Below, piece after piece: positions 31,577 to 39,742 of a DNA stretch of 45,474 bases (position 1 is its first letter; each line of letters opens with the position of its first letter). This DNA is from Candidatus Scalindua sp. SCAELEC01. Its GTDB lineage: Bacteria; Planctomycetota; Brocadiia; Brocadiales; Scalinduaceae. The stretch covers positions 1 to 45,474 of the forward strand of contig SHMT01000036.1 of assembly GCA_004282745.1 (NCBI GenBank), written 5' to 3'. The translations under genes were made by a program, and so were the position numbers. Under the pieces are notes generated by a model. That model was not told the DNA's origin and searched no databases. It worked only from the letters and a program-made list of their open reading frames with translations.

Positions 31577-32806
31577 ATGGAAACTCTCGATCTTGCCGCA
31601 CTACTCTTAAGCTTGGCTGCAATTTTCAGCTATATTAATTTCCGATTTATTCGGTTACCCACGACGATTGGCATTATGTTGATTGCAATGCTCATGTCCA
31701 TAAGTTTGGTGGTCCTCAGTCTTGCCGGCCTTACGAGTATTCCGAAGAAAGCGATGGTGGTGTTGGATGGAATTGATTTTAACGAAACCCTTATGCACGG
31801 CATGCTGAGCTTTCTCCTTTTTGCGGGTGCTTTGCATGTGAATCTAGAAGATCTTGCTAGACATAAGTGGATAATTAGCATCCTTGCGACTGTTGGGGTT
31901 GTGATGTCAACCTTTATTGTTGGTGTCATTGCATGGATTGTGTTTTTGTATGTAGGGATTAAGGTGCCATTCATTTACTGTTTGCTCTTTGGCAGCCTAA
32001 TTGCCCCGACAGATCCGGTGGCAGTGATAGGGATCCTGAAAAAGGCGAGTGTACCCAAGAGCCTGGAAACCAAGATTACGGGTGAGAGTCTGTTTAATGA
32101 TGGTATTGCCGTAGTGGTGTTTCTCGTCATTATGGGAATTGTTGCAGGGGGGCATGAGGTTACGGTCAAACATATAACACTGTTATTTCTGGAGGAAGCA
32201 GTTGGCGGAATATTTTTTGGGCTGGCGATAGGATGGGTCACTTACCTTATGCTTAAGAGTGTAGACAACTACCAGGTGGAGGTCTTACTCTCCCTGGCAC
32301 TTGTTATGGGTGGTTATGCACTAGCCAATACCATTCACGTCTCAGGCCCTATTGCTATTGTGGTAGCGGGGCTGCTTATTGGCAACAAGGGGCGATTCCT
32401 GGCCATGAGTGACCGTACCAGAGAGCACTTAGACTCCTTTTGGGAGTTGATGGATGAGATATTAAATGCAGTCCTCTTTTTGCTTATTGGACTAGAAGTA
32501 TTAATCCTGACCCTTAAGGGCAGTTACTTGATCGCCGGCCTCATCATGATACCCGTTGTATTGATAGCGAGGTTCGTGAGTGTGGGATTACCTGTCACAC
32601 TCATGCGTTGTTTTAAAGATTTTAGTCCCAATGCAGTAAAGATTATGACGTGGGGTGGTTTAAGGGGTGGAATATCAGTTGCCCTTGCCTTGTCTATTCC
32701 ACCTGGTCCTGAACGCGAGACTTTGTTGACGGTTACCTATATCATCGTGGTATTTTCAATACTGGTGCAGGGGTTGACGGTAGAACGCTTGGTGAAATCT
32801 AAATAG
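31577..32806 (+). CDS. Na+/H+ antiporter, CPA1 (NhaP) type
   Basis: A 409-residue inner-membrane protein with about 11-12 hydrophobic helices. It contains SLIAPTDPVAVIGILKK and GESLFNDGIAVVVF, the latter with the Asn-Asp pair of electroneutral CPA1 exchangers, and WGGLRGGISVALALSIP near the C-terminus. It exchanges Na+ (or K+) for protons for pH and salt balance. There is no large cytoplasmic tail. The TAG stop is the first three bases of R1 copy 5. The gene is coupled to the small upstream gene. Confidence 0.92.
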   Translation: METLDLAALLLSLAAIFSYINFRFIRLPTTIGIMLIAMLMSISLVVLSLAGLTSIPKKAMVVLDGIDFNETLMHGMLSFLLFAGALHVNLEDLARHKWIISILATVGVVMSTFIVGVIAWIVFLYVGIKVPFIYCLLFGSLIAPTDPVAVIGILKKASVPKSLETKITGESLFNDGIAVVVFLVIMGIVAGGHEVTVKHITLLFLEEAVGGIFFGLAIGWVTYLMLKSVDNYQVEVLLSLALVMGGYALANTIHVSGPIAIVVAGLLIGNKGRFLAMSDRTREHLDSFWELMDEILNAVLFLLIGLEVLILTLKGSYLIAGLIMIPVVLIARFVSVGLPVTLMRCFKDFSPNAVKIMTWGGLRGGISVALALSIPPGPERETLLTVTYIIVVFSILVQGLTVERLVKSK

Positions 32807-32953
32807 TGGTTGGGCGATAACTACCCACCTACCGCGTTTCTGTAAAAATTCCGTAATCCTCACGTACTTCGGTACGCTCCGGTTCCGGAATTTTTACGCG
32901 CCTTGTATCTGGGCAGTTTTCGCCCAACCACCGGGTTGTCCGTTCACGCACTA
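32804..32953. repeat. R1 palindromic repeat, copy 5 (150 bp)
   Basis: It starts TAGTGGTTGGGCGATAAC and its matching right arm is GTTTTCGCCCAACCACC, followed by a second terminal motif ending CACGCACTA. The GGGCG in the left arm is matched by CGCCC on the right, unlike GAACG/CGTTC in copies 1, 2 and 4. Confidence 0.85.
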
Positions 32954-32971
32954 ACTCGAAGCTGTAAAATT

Positions 32972-33754
32972 ATGGAAATTGCACTCTATCAGATTGATGC
33001 CTTTGCATCTGAAGTTTTTAAAGGGAATCCGGCAGCTGTTTGTCCTCTAGAGGGTTGGTTGCCGGATTCCCTTCTTCAAAAAATCGCTGCGGAGAATAAT
33101 CTTTCGGAAACGGCATTTTATGTACCTACAGCTTCCGGGTTTCATCTACGCTGGTTTGCGCCAACTTCAGAAGTAGATTTGTGTGGTCATGCAACGTTGG
33201 CAACTGCATTTGTTATCTTTCATATTGTTGGATATGAACTCCCTGCTATCCGGTTCCAGACAAGGAGTGGAGAGCTGGTAGTGGAGAGAGATGGAGAGTC
33301 CATTATTATGGATTTTCCCACTCGTCCGGTAAAGGACTGCTCACTACCGGGAGACTTGAGTGCTGGTCTCAGGAGAGAACCAATTCATGTGTTCTCTTCC
33401 GATGATTATATTGCGGTATTTGACAATGAAGATGATATCGTTTCTCTCGATCCCGATTATGAAATGTTGCGTAAGCTTGATCTACGGGGCGTTGTCGTAA
33501 CGTCACGGGGAGAGAGTGCCGATTTCGTCAGCCGTTTCTTTGCCCCTAAGTTAGGGGTAAACGAAGATCCGGTTACCGGATCTTCTCACTGCGAACTTGT
33601 ACCTTACTGGGCAGACAGGTTACGTAAGACGAAGCTGAGGGCGAAGCAGCTCTCTAAAAGGGGAGGGGAGATAGGTTGTGAATTAAGGGGCAACCGTGTG
33701 CTCCTCTCAGGGAGGGCGGTTAAGTATATGGAGGGACGCATAACTTGTGGTTGA
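32972..33754 (+). CDS. PhzF-family isomerase/epimerase-like protein
   Basis: A 260-residue protein of the PhzF/DapF-like fold. Typical phrases are QIDAFASEVFKGNPAAVC at the start, NNLSETAFYV with the catalytic Glu, FAPTSEVDLCGHATLATA and NEDPVTGSSHCELVPYW. Its substrate is unknown. I chose ATG 32972, since the open frame upstream lies inside R1 copy 5. There is no clear Shine-Dalgarno sequence. The C-terminus ends MEGRITCG, and the last codons, including TGA, fall in the left edge of R1 copy 6, so the repeat appears to have replaced the original gene end. Confidence 0.87.
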   Translation: MEIALYQIDAFASEVFKGNPAAVCPLEGWLPDSLLQKIAAENNLSETAFYVPTASGFHLRWFAPTSEVDLCGHATLATAFVIFHIVGYELPAIRFQTRSGELVVERDGESIIMDFPTRPVKDCSLPGDLSAGLRREPIHVFSSDDYIAVFDNEDDIVSLDPDYEMLRKLDLRGVVVTSRGESADFVSRFFAPKLGVNEDPVTGSSHCELVPYWADRLRKTKLRAKQLSKRGGEIGCELRGNRVLLSGRAVKYMEGRITCG

Positions 33755-33874
33755 ACGTAATCTACCCATCTACTGCGTTGCTGTAATAATTTAGTAATCC
33801 TCACGTACTTGAGTACGCTCCGGTTACAAAATTATTACGCGCCTTGTATATGGGCAGTTTAAGTTCAACCACTA
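33746..33874. repeat. R1 palindromic repeat, copy 6 (129 bp)
   Basis: It starts TTGTGGTTGAACGTAATC and ends TTTAAGTTCAACCACTA. It takes in the last codons of the PhzF gene. The core CGTACTTGAGTACGCTCCGG is conserved. Confidence 0.85.
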
Positions 33875-33967
33875 AATAAAGTCTCTTAACAAAATATTTT
33901 GACAAATCCCTGTTTTCAATTTACTGGAATTTGTTTAGGGAAAATTCTTAGAAAAAAACAGTGAAAA

Positions 33968-33998
33968 CCGTTTAGCCTGCTTGAACAGTTTAAACGGT
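33968..33998. repeat. Upstream 9-bp units with hairpin before the four-helix-bundle gene
   Basis: Three units GTTTAGCCT, GCTTGAACA and GTTTAAACG (33970-33996) match the 9-bp unit of the array downstream of the gene. ACCGTTTA (33968-33975) and TAAACGGT (33991-33998) form a perfect 8-bp stem. The gene's ribosome-binding site starts 14 bases later. Confidence 0.7.
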
Positions 33999-34023
33999 AT
34001 CGTACTATACTGGAGGTAATGTA

Positions 34024-34470
34024 ATGGCGGCAAAGTATTTTGAAGATTTGGAGATCTGGATACTTTCACGGGAATTGACGAACAAAATCTATTCGGTAAG
34101 TAATGACGGCAGATTCGCGAAGGATTACGGACTCCGTGATCAGATAAGAAGGGCAGCTGTTTCGATTATGTCGAACATTGCGGAAGGTTATGAAAGAGGT
34201 GGTAATCAGGAATTTATACAGTTTCTGTCAATAGCCAAAGCGTCATGCGGTGAAGTTCGATCACAATTATATCTTGCAATGGATCAGTGCTACATTAAGA
34301 AAGCCGAATGTGAACAAGTAATAGATACCTTTAAGAAACTCTCCATCATGATTAACAACTTCATCGAATACCTCAAAGGCAGTGGATACAAAGGGACAAA
34401 ATATAAGATGCCGAAACAGAAAAGCACAAAAGAAAAACTGGAAGAGATAATAAAAAAGATTAATGCTTAA
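34024..34470 (+). CDS. Four-helix-bundle protein (23S rRNA intervening-sequence protein family)
   Basis: A 148-residue, helix-rich protein starting [19 protein letters not shown], with [20 protein letters not shown] and [20 protein letters not shown], the signature of the S23/IVP four-helix-bundle family (TIGR02436). Members occur inside 23S rRNA intervening sequences, in diversity-generating retroelements as Avd relatives, and as free-standing genes of unknown role. This copy stands free: no rRNA or reverse transcriptase is present. The C-terminal 25 residues are basic. TGGAGG lies 8 bases before the ATG. The same 9-bp unit brackets the gene on both sides, and the stop codon is inside the first downstream unit. 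Confidence 0.88.
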   Translation: MAAKYFEDLEIWILSRELTNKIYSVSNDGRFAKDYGLRDQIRRAAVSIMSNIAEGYERGGNQEFIQFLSIAKASCGEVRSQLYLAMDQCYIKKAECEQVIDTFKKLSIMINNFIEYLKGSGYKGTKYKMPKQKSTKEKLEEIIKKINA

Positions 34471-34608
34471 ACCTCTTAAACTGTTTAAACTGTTTTAACA
34501 GTTTGAACCGCTTAAACCGCTTAAACCGCTTAAACCGCTTAAACCGCTTAAACCGCTTAAACCACTTGAACTGTTTGAACCGCTTAAACTGTTTGAACTG
34601 TTTAACTG
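34465..34608. repeat. Tandem array of sixteen 9-bp units
   Basis: The stretch divides exactly into 16 units of 9 bases with consensus GYTTRAACY. Units 6-11 are identical GCTTAAACC; the others differ mainly at positions 2, 5 and 9. The first unit contains the TAA stop of the four-helix-bundle gene. Each unit junction (AAACTGTTT or AAACCGCTT) is near-palindromic. Read in reverse it would translate to a low-complexity KRF repeat, which is an artefact. Confidence 0.9.
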
Positions 34609-34841
34609 GTTGCTGGTATATATACCCATAACATGCTGCGTATATCATCTCAAGAGTACTGGATTATGGTAATGAAAAAGATTTAAAGATTTTAAGTTAT
34701 ATAACGGAAGGCAATGTGCATTGCGAGCACGGAGGAATAAAGTTATTATTTTTTTTTTATCAACAGCCCATAAAATTGTCAGATGATAGATGATTTAATA
34801 ACTAATAAATTTGCGGTTCACATTTTTGACGGAGACGTAAC
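34609..34841. other. Intergenic region before the cas operon
   Basis: An AT-rich spacer with a long T run (34747-34756). The promoter of the toxin-antitoxin/cas transcript should be here, but no convincing -35/-10 pair was found. GACGGAGACG precedes the GTG at 34842. Confidence 0.4.
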
Positions 34842-35126
34842 GTGACGACAATAGATATAGTAGCAAAGGAACTTCACATGAGGCCAAATGAACTCTTACA
34901 TGAAAGTTTAAGAACTTATCTGGAGAGGAGACTCGCAAAGGTTGAAGCCGAGATCTTTGCCCTGGCGAAAAAATATGGAGTTAAAGATGTATTTGAACTT
35001 GATACAAAGGTTAAAGATGGCTTGATCAAAGAAGAAAATGCCCATGAAGACTACTTTAACCTGGACAACCTGGAGGCAGATAGAGATAAGATAAAGAAAC
35101 TCTTAGAGGAGTTTCGATGTCAATAA
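34842..35126 (+). CDS. Antitoxin-like protein of a TumE-type pair
   Basis: A 94-residue, highly charged helical protein. It begins with a short helix-turn-helix-like piece (IVAKELHMRPNELLHESLRT) and continues with coiled-coil (RRLAKVEAEIFALAKKYG) and an acidic tail, the shape of many antitoxins. The start is GTG, with GGAG 9 bases upstream. The toxin-like gene starts inside its last codons (10-base overlap). The family is not recognised with certainty, and the antitoxin call rests on the pairing. It is the first gene of the cas transcription unit. Confidence 0.6.
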   Translation: MTTIDIVAKELHMRPNELLHESLRTYLERRLAKVEAEIFALAKKYGVKDVFELDTKVKDGLIKEENAHEDYFNLDNLEADRDKIKKLLEEFRCQ

Positions 35127-35470
35127 TTGATGATCTGAAAAGAATAGCTGAAGTAGAATATGCTGATATTGTAAAAGAAACTTTATTTATTGGATACAAG
35201 CTTAGAATTATTCTTGTTGATAACAGCTTCATAAACGTGCATTTATCACAAAGAATTCCCGATAAATTCAGCTTTCATTGGGAGTGCATAAGTAGTTTAG
35301 GAATGCTTTATCGGTATGACAATTTTCCAGACAAAAATTGGCAATCTGTACCAACCTATCCTCACCATTTTCATGATGACTCACAAGACGTAGTTAAATC
35401 TTCTCCTTTTCCGTTGAATTCTATTGATGGCTTCAGAGCATTTATGGAATTTGTAAAGAAAAAGATATGA
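35117..35470 (+). CDS. TumE-like (DUF6516) toxin, coupled to cas6
   Basis: A 117-residue protein with the TumE/DUF6516 pattern: a beta-rich part with YKLRIILVDNSFINVHLSQ, then FSFHWE and a His-rich YPHHFHDDSQDVVKSSPFPL segment. TumE-type toxins are thought to act on RNA. TTAGAGGAG lies just before its ATG, inside the upstream gene. Its TGA overlaps the cas6 ATG (ATGA), so toxin and cas6 are translationally coupled. The function in this setting is unknown; it could be a stabiliser of the CRISPR locus. Confidence 0.7.
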   Translation: MSIIDDLKRIAEVEYADIVKETLFIGYKLRIILVDNSFINVHLSQRIPDKFSFHWECISSLGMLYRYDNFPDKNWQSVPTYPHHFHDDSQDVVKSSPFPLNSIDGFRAFMEFVKKKI

Positions 35471-36231
35471 GAGTAAAAATATCACTTATTTCCGATAAAG
35501 CAGTTGTCTTACCAAAAAAGTTTAACCATATAACTCAGGCAGTAATTTATCAGCTTATTGACAAAATATCTGCCAAGTGGCTGCATGATGGCGGCTTTAA
35601 GATAGAGAAACGCTCATTTAAACTCTTTACCTTTTCTTCAATTATTGAAAAAGGCAAATATCACCAACAAAAGGAAATGTTTACCTTCCCTCACGCAGTC
35701 AGTTTTTACGTTTCGTCCCCTGTTGCCTGGATACTTGAACAGGTTGCGAAGAATACGGCATTTAGCGAAAAGTTAATGTTTGGGCAGAACGAAATGAGTA
35801 TTTCGTCAGTTGAAATCATAAAGGACGATGATATTACAGGAAACAAGATAAGGATTAACGCCTTAACTCCCATAGAGACACATTCCACATTGCTGAAAGG
35901 GGACGGCAGTAAAAAGACCTACTACTACTCTCCAACTGAATCTGAGTACAGCGAATTAATAAACGAAAATCTCAGAAAGAAATGGAAAGCATATTACAAA
36001 GAAAGTTGTCCATACAATATTAAAATCAAACCAGTACAAATGAAATATTGCAGGGAAAGGATAAGGTCTTTTAAAGGTACAGTCATAAAGGGATGGACAG
36101 GCCATTTCTGGCTGGAAGGTGAACCGGAGTTCCTGCAGTTTGCACTTGCGGCTGGATTGGGATCGAGAAACAGTGCAGGGTTTGGGTTTATTGAGATGGT
36201 TGGGAAAAGAAGGAGTACAAAAGAATGCTGA
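35467..36231 (+). CDS. cas6: CRISPR-associated endoribonuclease Cas6
   Basis: A 254-residue RAMP-fold protein that cuts pre-crRNA in the repeat. The N-terminal part has FNHITQAVIYQLI, where the His may be catalytic, and the C-terminus has the Gly-rich loop GLGSRNSAGFG of Cas6. Length is usual. The start ATG overlaps the stop of the upstream toxin. The stop overlaps the cas8b start by 7 bases. It is the first cas gene of the type I-B set. Confidence 0.92.
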   Translation: MRVKISLISDKAVVLPKKFNHITQAVIYQLIDKISAKWLHDGGFKIEKRSFKLFTFSSIIEKGKYHQQKEMFTFPHAVSFYVSSPVAWILEQVAKNTAFSEKLMFGQNEMSISSVEIIKDDDITGNKIRINALTPIETHSTLLKGDGSKKTYYYSPTESEYSELINENLRKKWKAYYKESCPYNIKIKPVQMKYCRERIRSFKGTVIKGWTGHFWLEGEPEFLQFALAAGLGSRNSAGFGFIEMVGKRRSTKEC

Positions 36232-38198
36232 AAGAGATTGTTGAGTTTTCTACGAAATTAGAGGAAGCTGGGATCTATGATCTGGTTAACGAAGGAGAAA
36301 GGAAACTAGATAAACCTGTTATGGTTATTCCGGTGAGCGATGATCTAAATGAAATTATAACTGATGATATATATTTTGTTTTTAAGGATATAAAAGAAGA
36401 GGTGGAAAACGGGACTACTGTAAAAAAGCATAATGTCATTTTGGAGGGGAAGAAAGGAAACGAGATTAAATGGGAAATTAAAAATAGTGAAGAAAACCCC
36501 TCAATTTTTAAGAAATGTTCTGATGAAAACGTAGAATGGCAGAATATACTAAAGTCATTATCTCTTTACACAAAAAAACCGTCAAATGATTCAAAAGGAA
36601 ATAAAAGTATTGGAAGTAATAAAGGCACAAATTCATATAGTCTGCTCATTTTTGAAGGCAAGTTTGACAGTGGCACATTAAGCGCCGGAAAATTTAAAGG
36701 AGATATTTTTAACTGCAAGGAGGGTTTTAAGCAAAAACTTACCAACACCTATAAAGAAACAAATATAAAAAAAGGATTACCTGATAATTTGGACCAAGAG
36801 ATGCAGCAAAAATACTTGAGATTATTTGAATCAGTAAGTATCAACGAGAATATTTCTAAAATTTCATACAACGTGGCTTGGTTAAAGATAATAATGTCTT
36901 ATTATGACGACAAAAAGAAAGGATGGAAATTTCCTGGTAATTCAATGTTTGTGGTTTTTAAACTTCCGGAAAGTTTTTATGGAAATTATAAAGATTGGTA
37001 TGAAAGATATCTTTCAAGAAAAATATTTGCAGAAGATAAACCTGAAAGGTATTTAAACGGAAAATGTTTTATTTGCAATAGAGAGCAGGTAAATATTTAT
37101 GTCCCGAATGCGTTCCATAATTTTGACTCAGGAGGGCTAAAGCCATTCTTGAAACACCTTAATAGATTCATTGATTACAACATTGAGGTATGTGAAACTT
37201 GTTCACTTGATATTTATAAATTTCAAGAATATTTTTTAAATAAGCTTGGAGTTACATTATTCCCTCTATTTGTCAATGCAAAGTACAAAGAATATGTTGT
37301 TAACCTTTTTGAAAATGAAGGCAAGCTTACAAAAAAAGGATTCAAAGAGATTGTTCAGGAAGTCTATAAAAATAGTTCGAACGAAGAATTGGATTTTTAT
37401 CTGATTATTTATAATCGCGGGGAACGCATACTCGCTTTTGACTATATTACCGGTTTTAAATTTAAAATGTATGGACAGAACATATTTGCCATTGAAAGTT
37501 TAATAAACAGATATTTTTTTGCATATAAGCTAGAAAAAAACTACTTCACTGAGGACGTAGATACCGGTTCACACCAATTGAATATTCTTATTTACAAATA
37601 CAGACAACAGCTTTTTGATTATTTTTATAGAGCAAAATATGCGGGACTGTCACAAAAGATTTTGGCTAATATGTACTTTGATTCTCTGAAAATGAGACTT
37701 AGAGAGTTTTTTGATAAAAAAAAGGATATTAAAAAAACTTATTACAACCTTAAAGATATGAGCGATGTCTATTTTGATTTAGACAATATATTCATATTCA
37801 GCAAAAAGGAGACAAAAATGGAAACCGTAGAAAGGATTAAAAAGGAGGAGAAGATTAAGGATAAAGAGAGTTTCGCCTATTATGCAGGACAAATTGCCTA
37901 CTATCTCTTAAACCAATCAAAGTCCGCTGAGAAAACTCATGCCATGATCGAACCTTTTATAAATATGAATAATTTTGGATTACTTGCGGAAAGAATTAAG
38001 GAACTGTTTAATTCATATAAACATGCCATTCCGCTTAATGCTAAAAGATTTAATGAGATGTTTTCTGAAATGTGGGGATTTCTTTATGATAACAAAGAAG
38101 AGAAATTCACCAGGGATTTGAAAACACTCTTTTATGCCGGTTATTTTAATAGTAACGAAAATATTTTTTATGCTTCGTCAAAGGAGGGAGAAAAGTGA
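36225..38198 (+). CDS. cas8b: Type I-B Cascade large subunit Cas8b (Csh1/TM1802 type)
   Basis: A 657-residue large subunit that recognises the PAM and holds the crRNA-target complex. Two Cys pairs, CFIC at about residues 281-284 and CETC at 323-326, form the zinc-binding site seen in the TM1802-type Cas8b. The sequence is Lys-, Asn- and Phe-rich, as usual in AT-rich hosts. The gene overlaps cas6 upstream and cas7 downstream (GTGA), and no frameshift is seen. Its C-terminal part (from about 560) is helical and may hold the small-subunit (Cas11) region or an internal start. Confidence 0.88.
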   Translation: MLKEIVEFSTKLEEAGIYDLVNEGERKLDKPVMVIPVSDDLNEIITDDIYFVFKDIKEEVENGTTVKKHNVILEGKKGNEIKWEIKNSEENPSIFKKCSDENVEWQNILKSLSLYTKKPSNDSKGNKSIGSNKGTNSYSLLIFEGKFDSGTLSAGKFKGDIFNCKEGFKQKLTNTYKETNIKKGLPDNLDQEMQQKYLRLFESVSINENISKISYNVAWLKIIMSYYDDKKKGWKFPGNSMFVVFKLPESFYGNYKDWYERYLSRKIFAEDKPERYLNGKCFICNREQVNIYVPNAFHNFDSGGLKPFLKHLNRFIDYNIEVCETCSLDIYKFQEYFLNKLGVTLFPLFVNAKYKEYVVNLFENEGKLTKKGFKEIVQEVYKNSSNEELDFYLIIYNRGERILAFDYITGFKFKMYGQNIFAIESLINRYFFAYKLEKNYFTEDVDTGSHQLNILIYKYRQQLFDYFYRAKYAGLSQKILANMYFDSLKMRLREFFDKKKDIKKTYYNLKDMSDVYFDLDNIFIFSKKETKMETVERIKKEEKIKDKESFAYYAGQIAYYLLNQSKSAEKTHAMIEPFINMNNFGLLAERIKELFNSYKHAIPLNAKRFNEMFSEMWGFLYDNKEEKFTRDLKTLFYAGYFNSNENIFYASSKEGEK

Positions 38199-39157
38199 AC
38201 GGAACTAAAGAAACAAAACAAGATGAAAGTGAATTCAGAAGCAGATGTTACGGAATTATCGTAATAAGGAGTGAAAACAGTAATTTTAATGCTGACTTTA
38301 CCGGTAATCCAAGAAGGTTGCCTGATGAAAATGGGACTATCTACGCAACTGACAAGGCTTTGAAGTATGCCATTAGAAAATACTGGGTAGATAACGGTGA
38401 GAATGTCTTTGTGTGGAAAACCTTTAGAGAGGATAAAGGAAAGTATCTACCATATACTCTTGAAGAAAGATACAACAACATGAAACAAAAACTAGAGAAA
38501 GAGACGCCTCTAGAAGTTTTCACGGAATGTATTGATACAAAACTGTTTGGGATTACCTTCGCAATGCAATCCGCTATAGAAGGAGAAAGCAAAAACATAT
38601 CTCTTACCGGCCCTGTTCAAATAAGCTATGGAGTAAACAAGTATGAAGAAAATATTATTTTCTCAAATGACATACTTTCTCCATACGCTAAAGATTCAGG
38701 AGACAAAAGTCCAACAATAGGAAATGAAAACAAGGCAAAGGAGATTTATTATGTGTATGATTTTGTAATAAACCCTCAAAACATCCTTAACCATTATGAA
38801 GATAATTCAGAAGTGCAGGAAAAGATGATGCTTAAGACCGGAGATATAGACCGCCTGAAAGATGCTCTTAAAAATGCCGTAACAAACCTGAACACCGCAT
38901 CAAAGGTTGGATCTGAAAACATTCTTACTCTGTTTATAACGATGAATGAAGGATCAAAAGTACAAATCCCTACTCTGAAAAGTCTTGTAAAGATAACAAA
39001 GAATAATGGGATTCCTACAATAGATCTTACTTCAGTCGTGAATACGCTTGATAATTATGGAGAAAAGAGAATGGAGTTGTATTACGATAATACTTTGATT
39101 AATGTGGACAGTTGTGACAAAATTGATAACAAGCATCAATCAAATAATAAGGATTAA
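38195..39157 (+). CDS. cas7: Cas7 (Csh2) backbone subunit of type I-B Cascade
   Basis: A 320-residue RAMP protein that forms the filament along the crRNA spacer. Diagnostic phrases are CYGIIVIRSENSNFNADFTG near the start, YATDKALKYAIRKYW, and LFGITFAMQ plus SLTGPVQISYG in the middle, all as in Csh2. The start is GTG, overlapping the cas8b stop as GTGA, with AAGGAGGGAG upstream. It is followed by a toxin-antitoxin pair and not directly by cas5, which departs from the usual cas8b-cas7-cas5 order. Confidence 0.93.
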   Translation: MNGTKETKQDESEFRSRCYGIIVIRSENSNFNADFTGNPRRLPDENGTIYATDKALKYAIRKYWVDNGENVFVWKTFREDKGKYLPYTLEERYNNMKQKLEKETPLEVFTECIDTKLFGITFAMQSAIEGESKNISLTGPVQISYGVNKYEENIIFSNDILSPYAKDSGDKSPTIGNENKAKEIYYVYDFVINPQNILNHYEDNSEVQEKMMLKTGDIDRLKDALKNAVTNLNTASKVGSENILTLFITMNEGSKVQIPTLKSLVKITKNNGIPTIDLTSVVNTLDNYGEKRMELYYDNTLINVDSCDKIDNKHQSNNKD

Positions 39158-39207
39158 TTATTGTACCAATTTATTTCATTAATAATTTTATATTGGAGGT
39201 AACTTTT

Positions 39208-39402
39208 ATGGCTATTACGGCAATACAGGGAGTTTGTCATGATGGTAAAATAGAACCATTGGAAAAAATTCCTTACAAAACGGATAAGAAGGTTATCATT
39301 ATCTTTCTGGATGACGCAGAAGATGGAATATGGGAAAACGCTGTAGCCGAAGATTTTATGAAAGGATATTCAGAAAAGGATGCCGCTTATGACAAACTAT
39401 GA
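39208..39402 (+). CDS. Antitoxin of a MazF/PemK-type module inside the cas operon
   Basis: A 64-residue protein beginning AITAIQGVCHDGKIEPLEKI. The pattern of a short beta-rich N-terminal part (GKIEPLEKIPYKTDKKVIII) and a C-terminal acidic helix fits small antitoxins of the DUF104/AF2212-like type. TGGAGG lies 10 bases before ATG 39208; the frame upstream is open but has no site. It overlaps the toxin gene by 14 bases. It starts 50 bases after cas7. Confidence 0.75.
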   Translation: MAITAIQGVCHDGKIEPLEKIPYKTDKKVIIIFLDDAEDGIWENAVAEDFMKGYSEKDAAYDKL

Positions 39403-39721
39403 TTTTGGCGATATATTGCTTGTGAAATTTCCCTATAGCGAAGGAAAAGGAGAAACTAAAAGGCCTGTGGTTGTTTTAGCACAGACAGATGTAAAGGATA
39501 TTGTTGTGGCAAAGGTGACCAGTATGGAACAAAGAGGAGAATATGATATAGCAATAGATGATTGGGAACATGTGGGCTTATTATATCCCTCCATTGTTAG
39601 AATGGATAAATTGGCGACTCTTTCAAAGGAGAGATTGACAAGAAAACTTGGAGCGCTGAATGATTCATATAAGCCCAAAATAATATATAAGATAAAACAG
39701 CTGTTTAAAATAGAGAATTAA
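39389..39721 (+). CDS. MazF/PemK-family toxin inside the cas operon
   Basis: A 110-residue SH3-like barrel protein of the MazF/PemK endoribonuclease family: DFGDILLVKFPYSEGKG, TKRPVVVLAQ and, near the end, MDKLATLSKERL. Such toxins cut mRNA when the labile antitoxin is gone. I chose ATG 39389, with AAAAGGA upstream, over the ATG three codons earlier. It ends 21 bases before cas5. Its place between cas7 and cas5 on the same strand means it is probably co-transcribed with the interference complex. Confidence 0.88.
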   Translation: MTNYDFGDILLVKFPYSEGKGETKRPVVVLAQTDVKDIVVAKVTSMEQRGEYDIAIDDWEHVGLLYPSIVRMDKLATLSKERLTRKLGALNDSYKPKIIYKIKQLFKIEN

Positions 39722-39742
39722 AACGAATACTGGAGAAAATCA

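Noticed and set aside
32903-32971. Upstream extension of the PhzF gene
   Set aside because: The extra codons lie wholly inside R1 copy 5, and the family's usual start matches the ATG at 32972.
34460-34648. Minus-strand frame encoding a KRF-type tandem peptide
   Set aside because: It is only the translation of the 9-bp DNA repeat; a 9-bp period never breaks the frame, so an open frame is expected without coding.
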